Source: Cordylochernes scorpioides | Taxonomy: Eukaryota > Arthropoda > Arachnida > Pseudoscorpiones > Chernetidae | Direction of reading: 5' to 3' | Assembly (NCBI GenBank): GCA_030710605.1 | Contig: CP092874.1 | Span: 39,938,164-40,002,163 of the forward strand | Length of the DNA stretch: 64,000 nucleotides | Shown here: piece after piece, positions 31,301 through 42,594 of the stretch | Position numbering within the stretch: the first letter of the stretch is position 1 | Layout of the letters: the number at the start of each line of letters is the position of its first letter | Position numbers and translations under genes: made by a program | Notes under the pieces: model-generated | Database searches by the model: none | Seen by the model: the letters and a program-made list of their open reading frames with translations, nothing else | Told to the model about the DNA's origin: nothing

Positions 31301-32373
31301 GTCCTACAAAGGCGATAGATAGAGAGTAAGTCCAGGTATTAGCGGAGTCCCCTCACGTCGGGCGGACTCAAGTGCCCTGTCACCAATCCCCGGATTGATT
31401 TGAGGACTCCGCCGCGGAACTTGCTTACTCAGCGGGACTTCCTTTGGTCAGCAGATCCTTCTTGTTGTCGCTGGACTTTTCTTCCAACTCTACCGTTCAA
31501 CTTCACATACACATTATAAATCTTTTTGTTTTATCTCCTCTTGAAATCCATTCTGCTTTATTTAGCCTCTGACCGCAATGACCGTTCGGAGGAGATTAAT
31601 AGAATCGCCGATTGTCGTGGTCCATTTGTATGAGGAAAGCGAAGACTAAAACGCGGCTGATTCCACACTCGTCTTTTCAGTGATACGCTAACCTTGACGT
31701 ATGCACGGTAGAATCTGTGGCCACTTGACATGCGTAGGACCTGGAGGCTGTTGGGCTCTGCGGAGTATAGGAGCTCCTTCTATGCTTCCTTCCTGTGGTG
31801 AATCTGTATAAGAACGGTGGTCTTAATAAATCTGTATGTGCATATATACATATATATAAGCCGTCTGTACATGGACTTTCTTACTTTAGCTTCTCTTCTC
31901 GATAGATTGGAATCTTCTGGGACGTAAGGGCTTCATCTGCCTAACTAGATCCAGTAGTCATCTTAAATGTAATAAGTCATACTTGGAAATAACATCCATC
32001 TCGCGAATTCCGATATTTTGTAGTATAGAGTGTTATAAGAAAATTTCCCTAAAAACTTTAAAATTATTATTTCCAAATGTTATTAGATACAAGGGTCTAT
32101 ACTTCCTAAATGCAAGCGCTAGTATTTTCCTCGCCGCCTACATGTCACATTGACACCTCCTATGATTAACCAATCACCTTTGTTAAATCAAAAATGGCCA
32201 TTGTAGCGGCCACAACATATGCAAAGTGAGGTTTTTGCCTCATTTATCTTTTGTAAAAAAAAAAATAAGCTATGCAAATAATATGTTACGTGTAAATATA
32301 CGGATGTATATACTAAACCAAAGTGAGTTGTTAGTATTGTTGTCGACATCTTTATCTTCTCATCCATCTAATA
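31301..32373. other. LINE-like 3' tail; otherwise nothing assigned
   Basis: Near 31800-31850 a LINE-type tail (gaatctgtataagaacggtggtcttaataaa then tgtatgtg) matches tails near 22135, 33675 and 42515. The 31340-31480 patch is GC-richer but has no domain. A T/A-run and low-complexity sequence occupy the end. Confidence 0.4.
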
Positions 32374-32553
32374 CTGGGGTCGGCAAACTTTTGAGTCGGA
32401 AGAGTCAAAAATTACAATTTACAAAATTTAATAGTTTTTAAAGAGCCACAATTTTTTTCTTGCCAACAATAAATAGTACTCACATAAATAATATTTGCGT
32501 GTGGAGTCCAAAGAGCCGCATGTGGCTCGCGAGCCGCAGTTTGCCGACTCCTG
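32374..32553. mobile_element. hAT MITE (family H)
   Basis: The ends ctggggtcggcaaacttttg and gcagtttgccgactcctg are flanked by atctaata/atctaatc (7 of 8). The interior is about 20 bp shorter than other copies. Confidence 0.88.
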
Positions 32554-33090
32554 ATCTAATCCAACCTCCAATGAGAGACCATTTCTAGGAGAGACCAGGA
32601 ATATATCCATGTTTTTACCTATCTCTCATTAGAGGATCTACTGTGGTGTGCATATAAAATAGATTGGCAAACAAAGGGCAGTGAATGCGTACAGTCAGTG
32701 TAGAGAGGGCAGTTCCCACAGTCCATTGTCCTTGCTATCAGCCGCGGCATCTAGGGACCTAATCAATTGTCGCTAGCCCCTGCACGCCTGTCTACTGACC
32801 ATCTACACGTCTGTCGTGTAGACACTCTAACATCTCCAAACCAGCATTAATCTACATAAACCTAGCAAGCTTATCTAAATCCCTAAGACTAGAGAGAATA
32901 TGATTTTACGGGCTACTAACCAAAGTGGATAATTTTCGAGCCCAAAACCTTACGACTAGTACGACAATATCCCATGAATGACCACAGCCTATAAAACCTG
33001 GTCTCTCAACAAAGGCTGTTTTAATTGAAAGAATCCTCATGATTTGACCAGACATCACAGAGTCTATCATAAAAGATCATCCCTCCAAGT
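32554..33090. other. No recognisable gene
   Basis: No coding or repeat feature could be supported. Confidence 0.35.
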
Positions 33091-33094
33091 GAAT

Positions 33095-33150
33095 CCAGGT
33101 TTGAAAAAGGGCGACAATGGGTCGCCGAAACGTCAAGGACAATATTTTTT
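33095..33150 (+). ncRNA. Decayed hammerhead-like hairpin
   Basis: The segment has TTGAAAA in place of CTGANGA, a 6 bp stem GGCGAC/GTCGCC, then GAAACGTC. The GAAACGTC end matches the other PLE motifs. The first core strand is degraded. Confidence 0.45.
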
Positions 33151-33299
33151 TTTTATGTTGATGGAGTCTAAAACTTGAGGTTTTCTCATGTTTTTTAGAG
33201 TTTGGTATCTCATGGGAGATTCTACGATAATACACTTCTGTTTAAAAAAAACAATAAAACACTCCCTTGTATCAATATTAAAAAGTGAAAACTAGGCTT

Positions 33300-33415
33300 T
33301 CAGGAATAAGTTTCTTTAACAATGTAATTCGGATCTCTAGCTTTCGGACATGAAGCTAGATATCTCCGAATAGTTTCACTTTATAACAACATTAGTTCGG
33401 TAAACTTTCACTTAA
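33300..33415. repeat. Small PLE-type inverted pair
   Basis: The stretch ctctagctttcggacatgaagctagatatctcc is self-complementary around gacatg and contains the tctagctttcgg (ccgaaagctaga) word seen in other PLE hairpins. Confidence 0.4.
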
Positions 33416-34049
33416 ACAGATTCCGGGGTACATTTGGAAATTATCCTATTTATTGTAACATGGAAGCATTAAATTGACTTGTTCCATTATATGTATGTTC
33501 CATATGTAAATACCTGTTAAACTCTTTTCGCTCTCCACTACTTCCATCCATATTTACAATTTTTTTTTTCTTATTTTCCATAGGATTATTCAAATAATAA
33601 TCTGTATATATTTATCATGTGTATATAATCTTTCTCCATTTTTACCCCTTTGTAACCCCAAGAAGAATCCTTTGTAAGACCTGTGTGTCTTAATAAAGGC
33701 TTTTGTGTGTGTGTGTGACAATTTGACAATTAAAAATTATTTATTGTCTTCTAGACAATATTGCATCATTTTAACAATAAAAGAGAGAAAGAGAAGAAAG
33801 GAAATATATTACATAAAGAATGAAATAGTTACATATATGTTACATATATTTTACAAGGGGAATGATGGAAGGAGACCTCGACGCTGGAGGGTCCCGGACC
33901 AGGCGATGAGTGTGTGTGTGTAACATGGAAGCATGTTCCTGGCAACAAGTTAGGGAAACCCATCGTCACAGTGTACGATACTTCTAAATACACCCAGTAT
34001 CCTAATGTGTACTCTCTACATTCGCGTATATCTGTTTTATTTAACATAT

Positions 34050-34135
34050 ATGTTCTCCTGTAGAAGGACAGAGATGCCTGAAAGCTTGAGACGGTTTTAA
34101 TAAAAAGAAACTCATCTCCGGAAACCTTTTTAATT
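34050..34135 (+). repeat. PLE-type 3' fragment with variant hairpin
   Basis: The motif cctgtagaaggacagagatg, then cctgaaagcttgagacgg, then ttaataaaaagaaactcatc matches the plan of the fragments at 17658 and 40562. Confidence 0.5.
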
Positions 34136-34228
34136 GTTTCATCTATCTATTATACAGGTGTCGTCGGTGATAGCAATGTTTCCAATAAAGATAAAAAGAG
34201 GAATTGTAATGTTCAACTTTATTATAAA

Positions 34229-34524
34229 CTAGCCGAATGACCCGGGAAACGCCCGGGTTTTACCCGATTAAATGCTTTTATTCAAATACTATTCGTTACA
34301 ATTATAAATTGGCGCCGTGGATGTCATTCTTGTATAATATATAAATGAGTTTTAAAAATTGTAAAAAAAAAAAAAATGCATCGGCCGGGAATCGATTCCG
34401 GGCCGCCCGCGTAGCAGACGAGCATTCTACCACTAAACCACCGATGGTTATGAGAAATGGCCATATTTGGGTATTTATTCCATTCACAAAGCAAACGGTG
34501 ACAGAATTAAGAATTGTTGCTTGA
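34229..34524 (-). mobile_element. Non-autonomous Helitron carrying a tRNA-Gly-like sequence
   Basis: On the minus strand it starts TCAAGCAACAATTCTTAATT (ending at 34524) and finishes CTAG (34229-34232) with the same GC hairpin (CCCGGGCGTTTCCCGGG) about 10 bp inside. It lies between A and T. Both ends align with the Helitron at 4298-4840. A tRNA-like unit lies 77 bp from the 5' end. Confidence 0.8.
34377..34447 (-). tRNA. tRNA-Gly-like sequence, anticodon altered to GCT
   Basis: The minus strand has the D arm TGGTTTAGTGGTAGAATGC, the anticodon region CTCGTCTGCTACGCGGG, a T arm near GGAATCGATTCC, and the 3' end GGCCGATGCA, all close to animal tRNA-Gly(GCC). The anticodon position reads GCT instead of GCC and the first base pair is lost, so it is probably a pseudogene. 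A T14 run follows immediately. Confidence 0.65.
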
Positions 34525-34669
34525 TTATGACGCTGATAACTGTATATATTAATTCGGTTAGCTTTCGAGCGTTGACTTACCTCAAAGCCCGAAGAAAAGT
34601 TAACGTTCGAAAATCAACAAAAGTTATAATAAAAGAAGCCAGTTGCAATTCATCTTGTTATAAATACTT

Positions 34670-34830
34670 TTATATTATGATGCATTAGCGCGCCATCTGT
34701 TATGAAAATTGGAAACTATTATAGACGCGTATGATACTTTTTAAAAATTAAATTTAAAAAAATATTAAGGGCAGTAGAAATTGTTAAATTTTTAAAAAGA
34801 ATCATACGCGTCTATAATAGTTTCATAAAT
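34670..34830. repeat. Foldback repeat (family F), minimal form
   Basis: The arms gcgccatctgttatgaaaat...agacgcgtatgatacttttt and aaaaagaatcatacgcgtct...tagtttc are separated by only about 45 bp. Confidence 0.8.
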
Positions 34831-35088
34831 ACTTTTATTGAGAGTATTTGCAAGTACTTTAAGATTGTGCTACCAATCTAGCATGGATAACTCTCCTGGT
34901 ATTGTAGCAGCGATGTTTACGATAGTGGTACTGTCTGTGAGATCTCTCCATAACTGCAATATATTAAAACTTGAGTTGGAAATCCTAAGTGACCAGTCAG
35001 ATCAGGTCTCTGGTGTGGAAACTATCAAAATATACCTCACACTTCACCTACTTCAGGGGGTACAGGACTCAAATGGAAGTCAGTACCC

Positions 35089-35408
35089 CCCCCCCCCCCC
35101 TTTTTTTTTTTTTTTTGCTTATCCTTAGTACACGTGGTACAGGCCATGATAATCATGATGGGTAGAAGTAGGCGACTGATTTTACTGTAAGTGCACCACA
35201 TGTCTACACATTTGAAAAACAGTTCGAGATGTGCCAGAACCCCGTTTGGTTACTGGCACTAGATGGTGGGGTTGGACTTTTTCAAGAATAGGGGGCCATT
35301 TAAACTTTTTTTTTTTTTTTATCAGAAAAAAGTGCCCAATGCGGGAATCGAACCCGAGTCGTAGCGGTCGAAAACCAACGGTTTAGACCATCCTTCCACC
35401 GACCCCTT
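35089..35408 (-). mobile_element. tRNA-derived SINE (family A)
   Basis: An 11 bp duplication agtcagtaccc (35078-35088, 35409-35419) flanks the reversed SINE, with box B GGGTTCGATTCCCGCATTGG on the minus strand near 35345. The tail is the T-run at 35101, and it abuts a C14 run. Confidence 0.9.
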
Positions 35409-35469
35409 AGTCAGTACCCTGAAAACAAGAAGTTAACGTAGATCATTTGTTGGTTGGATCCAGAAAAAA

Positions 35470-35600
35470 TATAACCACATCAACCAATGATTTATTTAAC
35501 TCCCGACGTTTATCATACCCCTGGGGTGACTGACAGCAGATCACTGAAACGTCGTAACTTAAATAAATTATTGGTTGATGTGGCTGTATTTTCTCTGAAT
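35470..35600. repeat. PLE-type inverted pair with GAAACGTC motif
   Basis: The arms aaccacatcaaccaatgatt...cccgacgttt and aaacgtcg...aataaattattggttgatgt surround a centre containing ctgacagcagatcactg. A related single arm is at 10935-11005. Confidence 0.65.
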
Positions 35601-35619
35601 AAGAAGCTAAATCAAGCGA

Positions 35620-35700
35620 AAAAACATGGTAAAGGAAGACGAGTTTCTTTTATTGATGCATAGGTGCATGCTTTCGGGTAAAAACCCTTCAACAGGCGAG
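35620..35700 (-). ncRNA. PLE-type repeat with a clean variant hairpin
   Basis: On the minus strand 35666-35696 reads CTGTTGA, a 4 bp stem GGGT/ACCC with a T-rich loop, then GAAAGCATGC. All parts of a hammerhead are in order except that the invariant A of CTGANGA is T. Confidence 0.5.
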
Positions 35701-35819
35701 AAATGAAGCGCGACTTATATGGACTATGGTACAAATGGTAGGAAGGAATAAATATATATAAAAAAGAAAGTTTTAAAACTATTTATATATGTTAATATTA
35801 ATAGAAGAAGTTAAATCAT

Positions 35820-36330
35820 TTATGGCGCCGTTTCTAAACATTTTAAGGCAATAACACGCCATCTATATATAAGAAATGAAAGCATTAAAGTTCGAATGTT
35901 TCTTTTACACGTAAAACAAACTTCTACTGTCCTTATTGCGATGGAAAATATTGGGAGGGTTTGGCTCATTATGTCCATGTTTTCTTGAATACCATTTATA
36001 AGATTCCGCCCTATAATGTAGCATATATAAGCAGAATCGTCTAATACAATATTTAGATCTCTAAATAACGGTCTGGTAGATTAAATTGGCGAACCCGCTG
36101 GGAAGGTTCACTATTGATGAGCCAAGCCATCCCAATATTTTTCATCGCAGTAAGGACAGTAGAAATTTGTTTTATGTGTAAAAGAAACATTTGTGCTTTA
36201 ATGCTTTCATTTCTTTCTTTTCTTTTTTTTTTTTTTATGGTTACTTTATATCACTGCTGTGAGAAAAATATCAGCGGGGCCTGGCTCATCAATTGTAAAT
36301 CCTCCCAGCCCAGTTTATTTTACCAGACCG
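35820..36330. repeat. Foldback repeats (family F)
   Basis: One long unit has arms around acacgccatctatatataag...gttcgaatgtttcttttaca and its complement near 36175-36215. The centre has gggagggtttggctcatt and cgctgggaaggttcactat. It is followed by a second partial unit. Confidence 0.7.
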
Positions 36331-36659
36331 CTTTGGCATTGTATGGGGCTATAGAAATTACACGCGCGCTCTCTCCGCTATAAGTTCGTCGAAGAACTTT
36401 TTTCGGAGAAACAAAAAGCACAGTTCCAACAAAGCCAACTAGGTAACTAACCAGCTGCATGGAAAGGAAGGATGGTAGTCACAAGAAGCTGTATGAGTAG
36501 CAACAAGAGGATGTGGCAGGCCCTGTAAGGACTGGATAAGAAGCGTGGCTGGGAAAATGGTATAGCGCTGTTGTGGAGCGTTCTGTGTGACGGACGGTAT
36601 TCAAGGAAATCGAAGCTTTGGGAACAGTGGAAATCTCTGCAAATGTACACCTCGAACAT

Positions 36660-37182
36660 AGCTCTTTCTTAGTTTATTCACGAATAGGCCCGAAGTCCAT
36701 GCTAATTAAAACGGGTAATTATTAAAACACCACGCAACCACTTTGTACAAACATTTTATGATTTATATGGCGTTTAGCTTTGACATCTATTTTGACGGGA
36801 GAGGCAACCTTGGTCTTTGTAGGTCAATATCCCTTCGGCAAAATTGCCATCTATATTTTTTTGTTTTAAAAATACTTTTCTCTAATCATGTAACTCTGAT
36901 CATGTAACAAAATATTGCTGATGGTTTTCAGTATCTTTCAGAATAATCATCAATTATACTTTTTGAGAGAGAGATTTTTAATTTTAGAATATTCTCTTAT
37001 AGAATTCTATAAAGAAAGTCTAACCGACACACAGGCTGTGGACGACCTACGTCAGTGTTGCGTAGGTTTCACCTTAACGACCTCGCCCAAGATAGACTTT
37101 AGAGGTTTTGATAATTTTTTCAGCGGGGAGATATCCTAGCCATGTTTTATACCGCTTAGATGACACATTAAGTCAATTTGGT
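36660..37182. other. No gene; one low-copy repeat
   Basis: The segment ctattttgacgggagaggc...cggcaaaattgcc at 36785-36855 is matched at 45358-45418. The frame 36915-37139 has no motif. Confidence 0.4.
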
Positions 37183-37183
37183 A

Positions 37184-37364
37184 CAGTAGAACTACCTCCC
37201 TGTAAAGGACAACACCTAATTGCAGAGCCAAAGTGTCCTTTAGGGAGAGGTGTCCTCTTACCGGAGATTTGCTAAATTGTAAAAATGGTAATTTTGTAAA
37301 TGAAAATTGTCCTTTGTGGAGAGGTATCCCCTAGTGGGGTGTTCGCTCAAAGGAGGTTCTACTA
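37184..37364. mobile_element. pogo-type MITE
   Basis: The left end cagtagaactacctccctgt and right end aaggaggttctacta, both at TA, match the copy at 15239-15413 in reverse. Confidence 0.82.
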
Positions 37365-38005
37365 TATAGCGAAACAGTAAAATTTAGCGTATTTTTTCAT
37401 TAACAAAATGGATACTTTTTATTATCGTTACATATATTTTTTCTCTCTTCTTTTTACCCTATGAAACTCTGTGAATAAAGAGCTAAGTCTGGCAACCCTG
37501 GCTGTCATAATTTAGCAGCAGGTGCCTCCACCGCCCCCGGTGTTATTTCCATCGTCTGCTGATTTATTGCGTCACGTGGGGAAAATGGCCGCGAGCAATA
37601 TTCTTTTGGGCTTTTTATATATGACGTCAGTTTTTTGTTGTTGCTGAGGGGGTGTATGTTAACGGGTGAGGTATCAGTGATGGCACGACGTCCATTCTTT
37701 CCTTTTGTCTGACTTCATATCCATCGGATCTTGGTGCTGGACATTTTTTTTTTTTGTAACATTCCTACAGAGGAGACGTCAGCATGGATGTGTAGCTTTC
37801 GTTGATCACGGCATCCAGGCACATATTAATGAAAGTAGGATGCTTGAGATTTGAGGCCACTGTCCTTGTACACAACTCTAAGATGATTCTAAAGTCTCCA
37901 TAACCCTGGAATTTGAGGCCACTGTCTTTGTACACAACTCTAAGATGATTCTAATGTATCCATAATATTAGAAAGAAATTCTAAAATTTGAGATCAATGA
38001 TCTTT
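37365..38005. other. No recognisable gene
   Basis: At 37500-37640 the sequence is GC-richer (cacgtgggg and aaaatggccgcg words). At 37850-37960 a ~75 bp segment (tgaggccactgtccttgtac) is directly duplicated. Confidence 0.4.
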
Positions 38006-38007
38006 CC

Positions 38008-38287
38008 AACCTGAGCCTGACAGGCCCGGCCGGCCCCCAGAGCCAATTCTACTCCCTCGGATCGGTTTTGCCGACTTCCCAGAGGCTGTTCGCCTTGGAG
38101 ACCTGCTGCGGTGTCCTAAGGCGAGCTCAGCGAGGATGGAAACCTCGCGTGGAGTGAAAGGGCAAAAGCTGGCTTGATCTTCAGTACGAATACGGACCGC
38201 GAAAGCGTGGCCTATCAATACTTTTGAAATTCCAGGGTTTGAAATAAGAGGTGTCAGAAAAATTACCAAATTGGCTTGTGGCGACTT
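38008..38287 (+). rRNA. 28S rRNA pseudogene, internally deleted
   Basis: Several highly conserved large-subunit blocks appear in order: aacctgagcctgacaggccc, ccagagccaattc, ttttgccgacttccc, ggctgttcgccttggagacc, tcctaaggcgagctcagcg, aacctcgcgtggag, gggcaaaagctggcttgatc, tcagtacgaatacggaccg, aaagcgtggcctat, gaggtgtcagaaaaattacc and ggcttgtggcgac. Long intervening parts of the normal gene are missing and conserved bases are changed, so this is a dispersed, decayed fragment. Confidence 0.88.
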
Positions 38288-38739
38288 GGGAGTCTGTATT
38301 GACTCTAACACCAGTTATAGCATGACGTCTCTATAACCTCTCAAGGTGGGGAAGCCTCCTTTACTGAAGAAATTTGTACATAGTACAGTGTACATTGTAA
38401 AATAGTGCAAAAGTTTCTTTTTTCTCAATAGATACAACTATATATATGTCCCTACATTTTACCTACCCTTTATTTACTCCTTTATTACATATTATCCTTG
38501 TTTCCAATGAATACAACAGCATAAACAGAAAAATAGATTTACCATCACAATACCGATATCTCAGAAGAAATCAATAGATTAATTTTATATGTTCTGGATG
38601 CCCTAAAAATTGAAATAGATATATTCCATAAAATATTTAAAATAGTTAAATTACAAACCAATTCAAAATTTTCAGTTATAAATATATATCCACGCGGCGC
38701 GCGTTCGTTTGTTTTTGTAAATATTTCTAGTGGGATTAA

Positions 38740-38830
38740 GTGGATATTTTTGTAAGCCCGTTGAAGAGCGAATAACGCTTGAAAGCTAGCATTTTTAAAT
38801 AAAAAAAGATACTCATTGTGAGAATATAAT
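38740..38830 (+). repeat. PLE 3' fragment with variant hairpin
   Basis: The hairpin cccgttgaagagcgaataac then gcttgaaagctagc (38757-38790) and the tail aaaaaaagatactcattgtg repeat the 3' end of the PLE at 10395-10470. Stem AGCG/CGCT is intact here. Confidence 0.6.
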
Positions 38831-39119
38831 TGTAATTATAATATTATCCTTTATTTGATCTTAATTTTTATTTCTGTATAAATTGATTAGAAGAATCAAT
38901 AAATTCTTTGTCAAAGTTAAATTGTCATTAAAAAAAAAAGTGTATATAACCCCAGAGAGGGGAGGTCTGCCCGCTATCAACTGGACCAGTTGAACTCAAG
39001 TTTATAAAGAGTTATTTGACCATCTTCCTCTTTTTCCCCAACTAGACCCGATACTCACAATTGTATGATGTTGGATCTTTGTAAGAATGTTAGACCGAGA
39101 TACTTCTTTCTGATGTTGT

Positions 39120-40240
39120 TCTTGGTCATAAATCTTCCTTTATCTTATAACAACGTGTTGATAAATGAAGAATGAAATTTGCTAAGAATATAATCTTTTT
39201 GGGATAAAATTATAAATAAAAAAATTCACTGAGGGAGAAGAGTCTCTTTTTTTTTAATAACGACAATACAAGATTTCGGGTGTAACAGCCTTTCGACAGT
39301 TATAACTACGCTACTAAAACGTATTCATATTTCCTACTTCTTTCTATATATATGTGATAAGGTCCAGTCGACTTATCTGTGATGAGGCATCCTGTCGACT
39401 CTCGCTATAAGCTGTGGTAACCGAGGGTCAAACCTGTAGTAACCGAGAGGGACAGTCAGGGCGTGGAAAGTTTTCCAGTACCTCTCTGCACCTTGTAGGA
39501 CCTTTAACAGTTCTCACAGAGTACAGGCAGTCGTGGTCGAGGCAGAGTGGAACGCTTGGGAATGTCCACACACAAAAAACAAAGAGACACAGTTGTTGTA
39601 GGAAAGTTCCATGGACAGATAGGAGTCGAGCTAAGAGCAAGACGGAGATGGAGAAGAGTTCTTACTGTTTTACATGGTGATGAGGTGGTTCTGGCTACAA
39701 CCAACAAGGGCTCACGCCGACGGTGAAGTGACTCTATATGTTGGGCTAAAACCGAGGTTTTTTATATACCATTCCCAAGGAGGGGGGGGGGTTGGACTTT
39801 GAACATCTGCGGCATTCTGCACCCTTTGACCTCGATGGCAACGACTTGCCAGGGTTGTTGGATTTCTCTCTCGATTTTAGACGTTTTTGAACTTCTCAAT
39901 CTTGCTTTAACTCAGCTCTTAATCTATTACATAGTTTTATTTATTCATCCTCAGTTTGTACAAAGTACATTACATATGGTGATGCAATGACACATGTCAA
40001 TCATGCGTATAATTATTTATAGATGTGTCTCTATATACAACATGACAATCTTGTTATAAGTATTATCCAATATAGGGTTGTTGGTTTAGATTACCATATA
40101 TATATGAATTTGTTTAATTTTCTAAGTTTTAGTAGCGTAGTTGTACCTGTTCGAAAGGCTGTTACTCCCGAAAGCTTGTATTGTCGTGATTAAAAAAGAA
40201 ACTCTTCCCTCTCATCGAATCTTCCTTTATTTATGAAGAG
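39120..40240. repeat. Two PLE-type arms in inverted orientation, ~800 bp apart
   Basis: The left arm (about 39125-39335; gagtctctttttttttaataacgacaatac...aacagcctttcgacag) is complemented on the right (about 40110-40235; gtagcgtagttg...gttcgaaaggctgttac...ttgtattgtcgtgatt). The internal region 39340-40100 has mixed composition, with an open frame at 39414-39680 that I do not recognise. Confidence 0.6.
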
Positions 40241-40269
40241 TGAAATGTCTGACATTATTTTTAATCAGC

Positions 40270-40450
40270 ATAGTTTTCATATAAGGCGTTAGTGTGTCAT
40301 CTATATACAAGAAATGACACCATTTTTCTACCGTGTTCGTACTGAGATAAAATATATTGAGAGGGCCTGGCTCTTCAGTGGTGAACCCTCCCATCTGTTT
40401 CTCCTATTTAATCTACCAGACGGCTGTGATATAACATCTTATATGATATT
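40270..40450. repeat. Foldback repeat (family F), left half
   Basis: The markers gcgttagtgtgtcatctata, gagagggcctggctcttcag and accctcccatctgtttctcc are present without a second arm. Confidence 0.55.
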
Positions 40451-40554
40451 AGTACATTCTGTTTTATACCCGGCATTAGAAAGGATTTCTTTATTAAGGT
40501 ATATTTAATGTATCTATAAGTTTAAAGGACAGTATAAATATAATATTTTTGTCA

Positions 40555-40645
40555 TATACTCCTGTAGAAGGGTTTATAATACTCGAAAACTTGAGAGAAT
40601 ATGTAAATAAAATAAGAAACATATCCTCGGAGAAGTCGTTTGTTT
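40555..40645 (+). repeat. PLE-type fragment with variant hairpin
   Basis: The sequence cctgtagaagggtttataat then actcgaaaacttgagagaat, then the tail aaataagaaacatatcctcgg, is nearly the same as at 17655-17740. Confidence 0.55.
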
Positions 40646-41729
40646 ATATTATTATTAACATTTCAGAGGATTTTTATCTTTCGAATTTACACTAGAAATA
40701 TTTAATAAAATAATTTCTATTACATCAATTTATTACCGTGTGTTTTTATCTTTTTAGTACTCCGTTTTGTTCTTCTTTAACAAATTTGTATATGAAAGTT
40801 TTAATATTTATTTTCTATCAATAGATTCTTCACTATGTTTATTATCTCGTTTTTTGGTCTCTTACAATAGTCTGTTCCGCCACACACATCACATATATCT
40901 TTAAAATCAGTTAAAATATTTTGGGATATATGTAAAAATATGTATAAAACGCAAATTTATTCCATTTTTCAACATGCTAACGATATTTTTTTTCCTATAT
41001 ACATAACTAACGAAATGCAAATAAATATTTGACAGCATATTACAGTAATAAATTAATTAAGACGTTAATTAATAAATCCACAGAGCAGAAGAAGAGTAAA
41101 AACGGTTTCAAATTTATCAGACGATGATTTAGTGATGTTCCCTTTATACGCATGCGCGCAAGCGGAAAAGCCTTTGAATATTAATTGCGGTGCAGACGAT
41201 GATTTATTTACCCAAGATGACTAATTATCTGACTAATTAGCCAAACAAACATTGTCACACTGCCCCCTTCCCCCCTCTCCCTTCGGAATTTCTGATAGCC
41301 TTTTTTTTTTTCTTTTGCTGCTGTGAGCTAACCTATTAAAAAAAAGAACAACCAACTGTAGAATCGTCTGCTTCCAATTACCAGCTTGTAATTGTGTCTG
41401 AGGATTTGGTCGTCTGAAAAAAAAAAAAAAACTTGATTACTTCACCCCCTCCATTGTTAATCTAGTTTTCTGTATCGGCTGTGAATTAATTGTTTTATTT
41501 TTTTCATTTGGTTCTCTCTCGAGACAGACGTATTCAGTATCTTTCGTCTGCCTTTTTTTTTTTTTGTCGTGTTCTGCGAGTTGAATTGGTCAAACGTTTT
41601 TCTTATATTCTTTTAGTATTTTAATTTCATTCGTTGTAGAAAAGTTTTTGACGTTATAAGAATTCCAAAAGATACGTTTTTTGGGAGAATGTTTTACACT
41701 TTTTTGTTTTTATACTTGTTGCTTTTTCT
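40646..41729. other. No recognisable gene
   Basis: Very AT-rich, with A and T runs. A short duplication (cagacgatgattta at 41117 and 41193) is the only structure seen. Confidence 0.4.
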
Positions 41730-41741
41730 GAACAAACTTCC

Positions 41742-41919
41742 AAGAGATGGTCGGTGAACGAGGGGTTAAAACTCTCAATTCCCGACAGCCATGAACCGGG
41801 ATCTAATCCCGCATTGGACACTTATATGTGAATAACCTTCACATATAATTCATTGTTGTAAATAACATAAGCTAGGTTGTTCTTTTTGAGTGGTACCTAG
41901 TAAAGTGATTTTGGAACCC
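41742..41919 (+). mobile_element. tRNA-derived SINE (family B), complete
   Basis: A perfect 12 bp duplication gaacaaacttcc (41730-41741 and 41920-41931) bounds this 178 bp copy. The head gtcggtgaacgaggggttaa...ccgggatctaatcccgcatt is tRNA-like. Confidence 0.88.
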
Positions 41920-42104
41920 GAACAAACTTCCGTTTTTGTCAATATCATTTTAACGGTTTTAAAACGTTAAAGGAATATTTTCGCTGTCTAAAGTTGATAT
42001 TTTTACGTTTATAAAGAGGACATAAAAGATTTTTGTCGTTTTTCCTATTTTTTTAACTCATTGAAAACATTTATTTTAACCCGTGTGTGTCAGTTCCTGT
42101 TTCA

Positions 42105-42275
42105 AAATAACTTTATTAGGCACCGTTCAAAAAGAGCAACACCTAGCTTATGTTATTTACAATGGAAAATATGAACAGGTTCTTCACAGAAAAAGTGTCC
42201 AATGCAGGATTCGATCCTGGTTCATGGCTGTCGGGAATCGAGAGTTTTAACCCCTCGTCCACCGACTGTGGTCGT
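42105..42275 (-). mobile_element. tRNA-derived SINE (family B), reversed
   Basis: It is the complement of the copy at 41742: head at 42175-42272 (aggattcgatcctggttcat, tcgggaatcgagagttttaa) and tail aggcaccgttcaaaaagagc at about 42120. Confidence 0.78.
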
Positions 42276-42594
42276 TTAACATTTAAAAAAAAGGTAGTAC
42301 ATCCGTTAAAGTGGATCCTATATAACGTCAGATTAAAAAAAAGTATTTCGTCAAGAAGATATTTAAATTAAATAGCTACACAAATACTTATATGGTAGGC
42401 TATTTATTAGCTTGATTGTCTTTATATAATTTTTCCTGTATATAAATATCATATTATCATTAAGGTACTATTACTGTTACTCCAGCATGTATCCTACATT
42501 TCTGCTCGGAGAATCTGTATAAGACTAAAAGGTCTTAATAAAGATTTTTGTTGTTGTTATATGGTAGGTACATATTTTTATTCCAAAGTATAAA

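Noticed and set aside
34377..34447. A functional tRNA gene
   Set aside because: The anticodon does not fit the body, the first acceptor pair is lost and the sequence is inside a Helitron; kept only as tRNA-like.
37994..38311. A 105-residue minus-strand ORF in a GC-rich patch
   Set aside because: The plus strand is a 28S rRNA fragment, so the ORF is a shadow.
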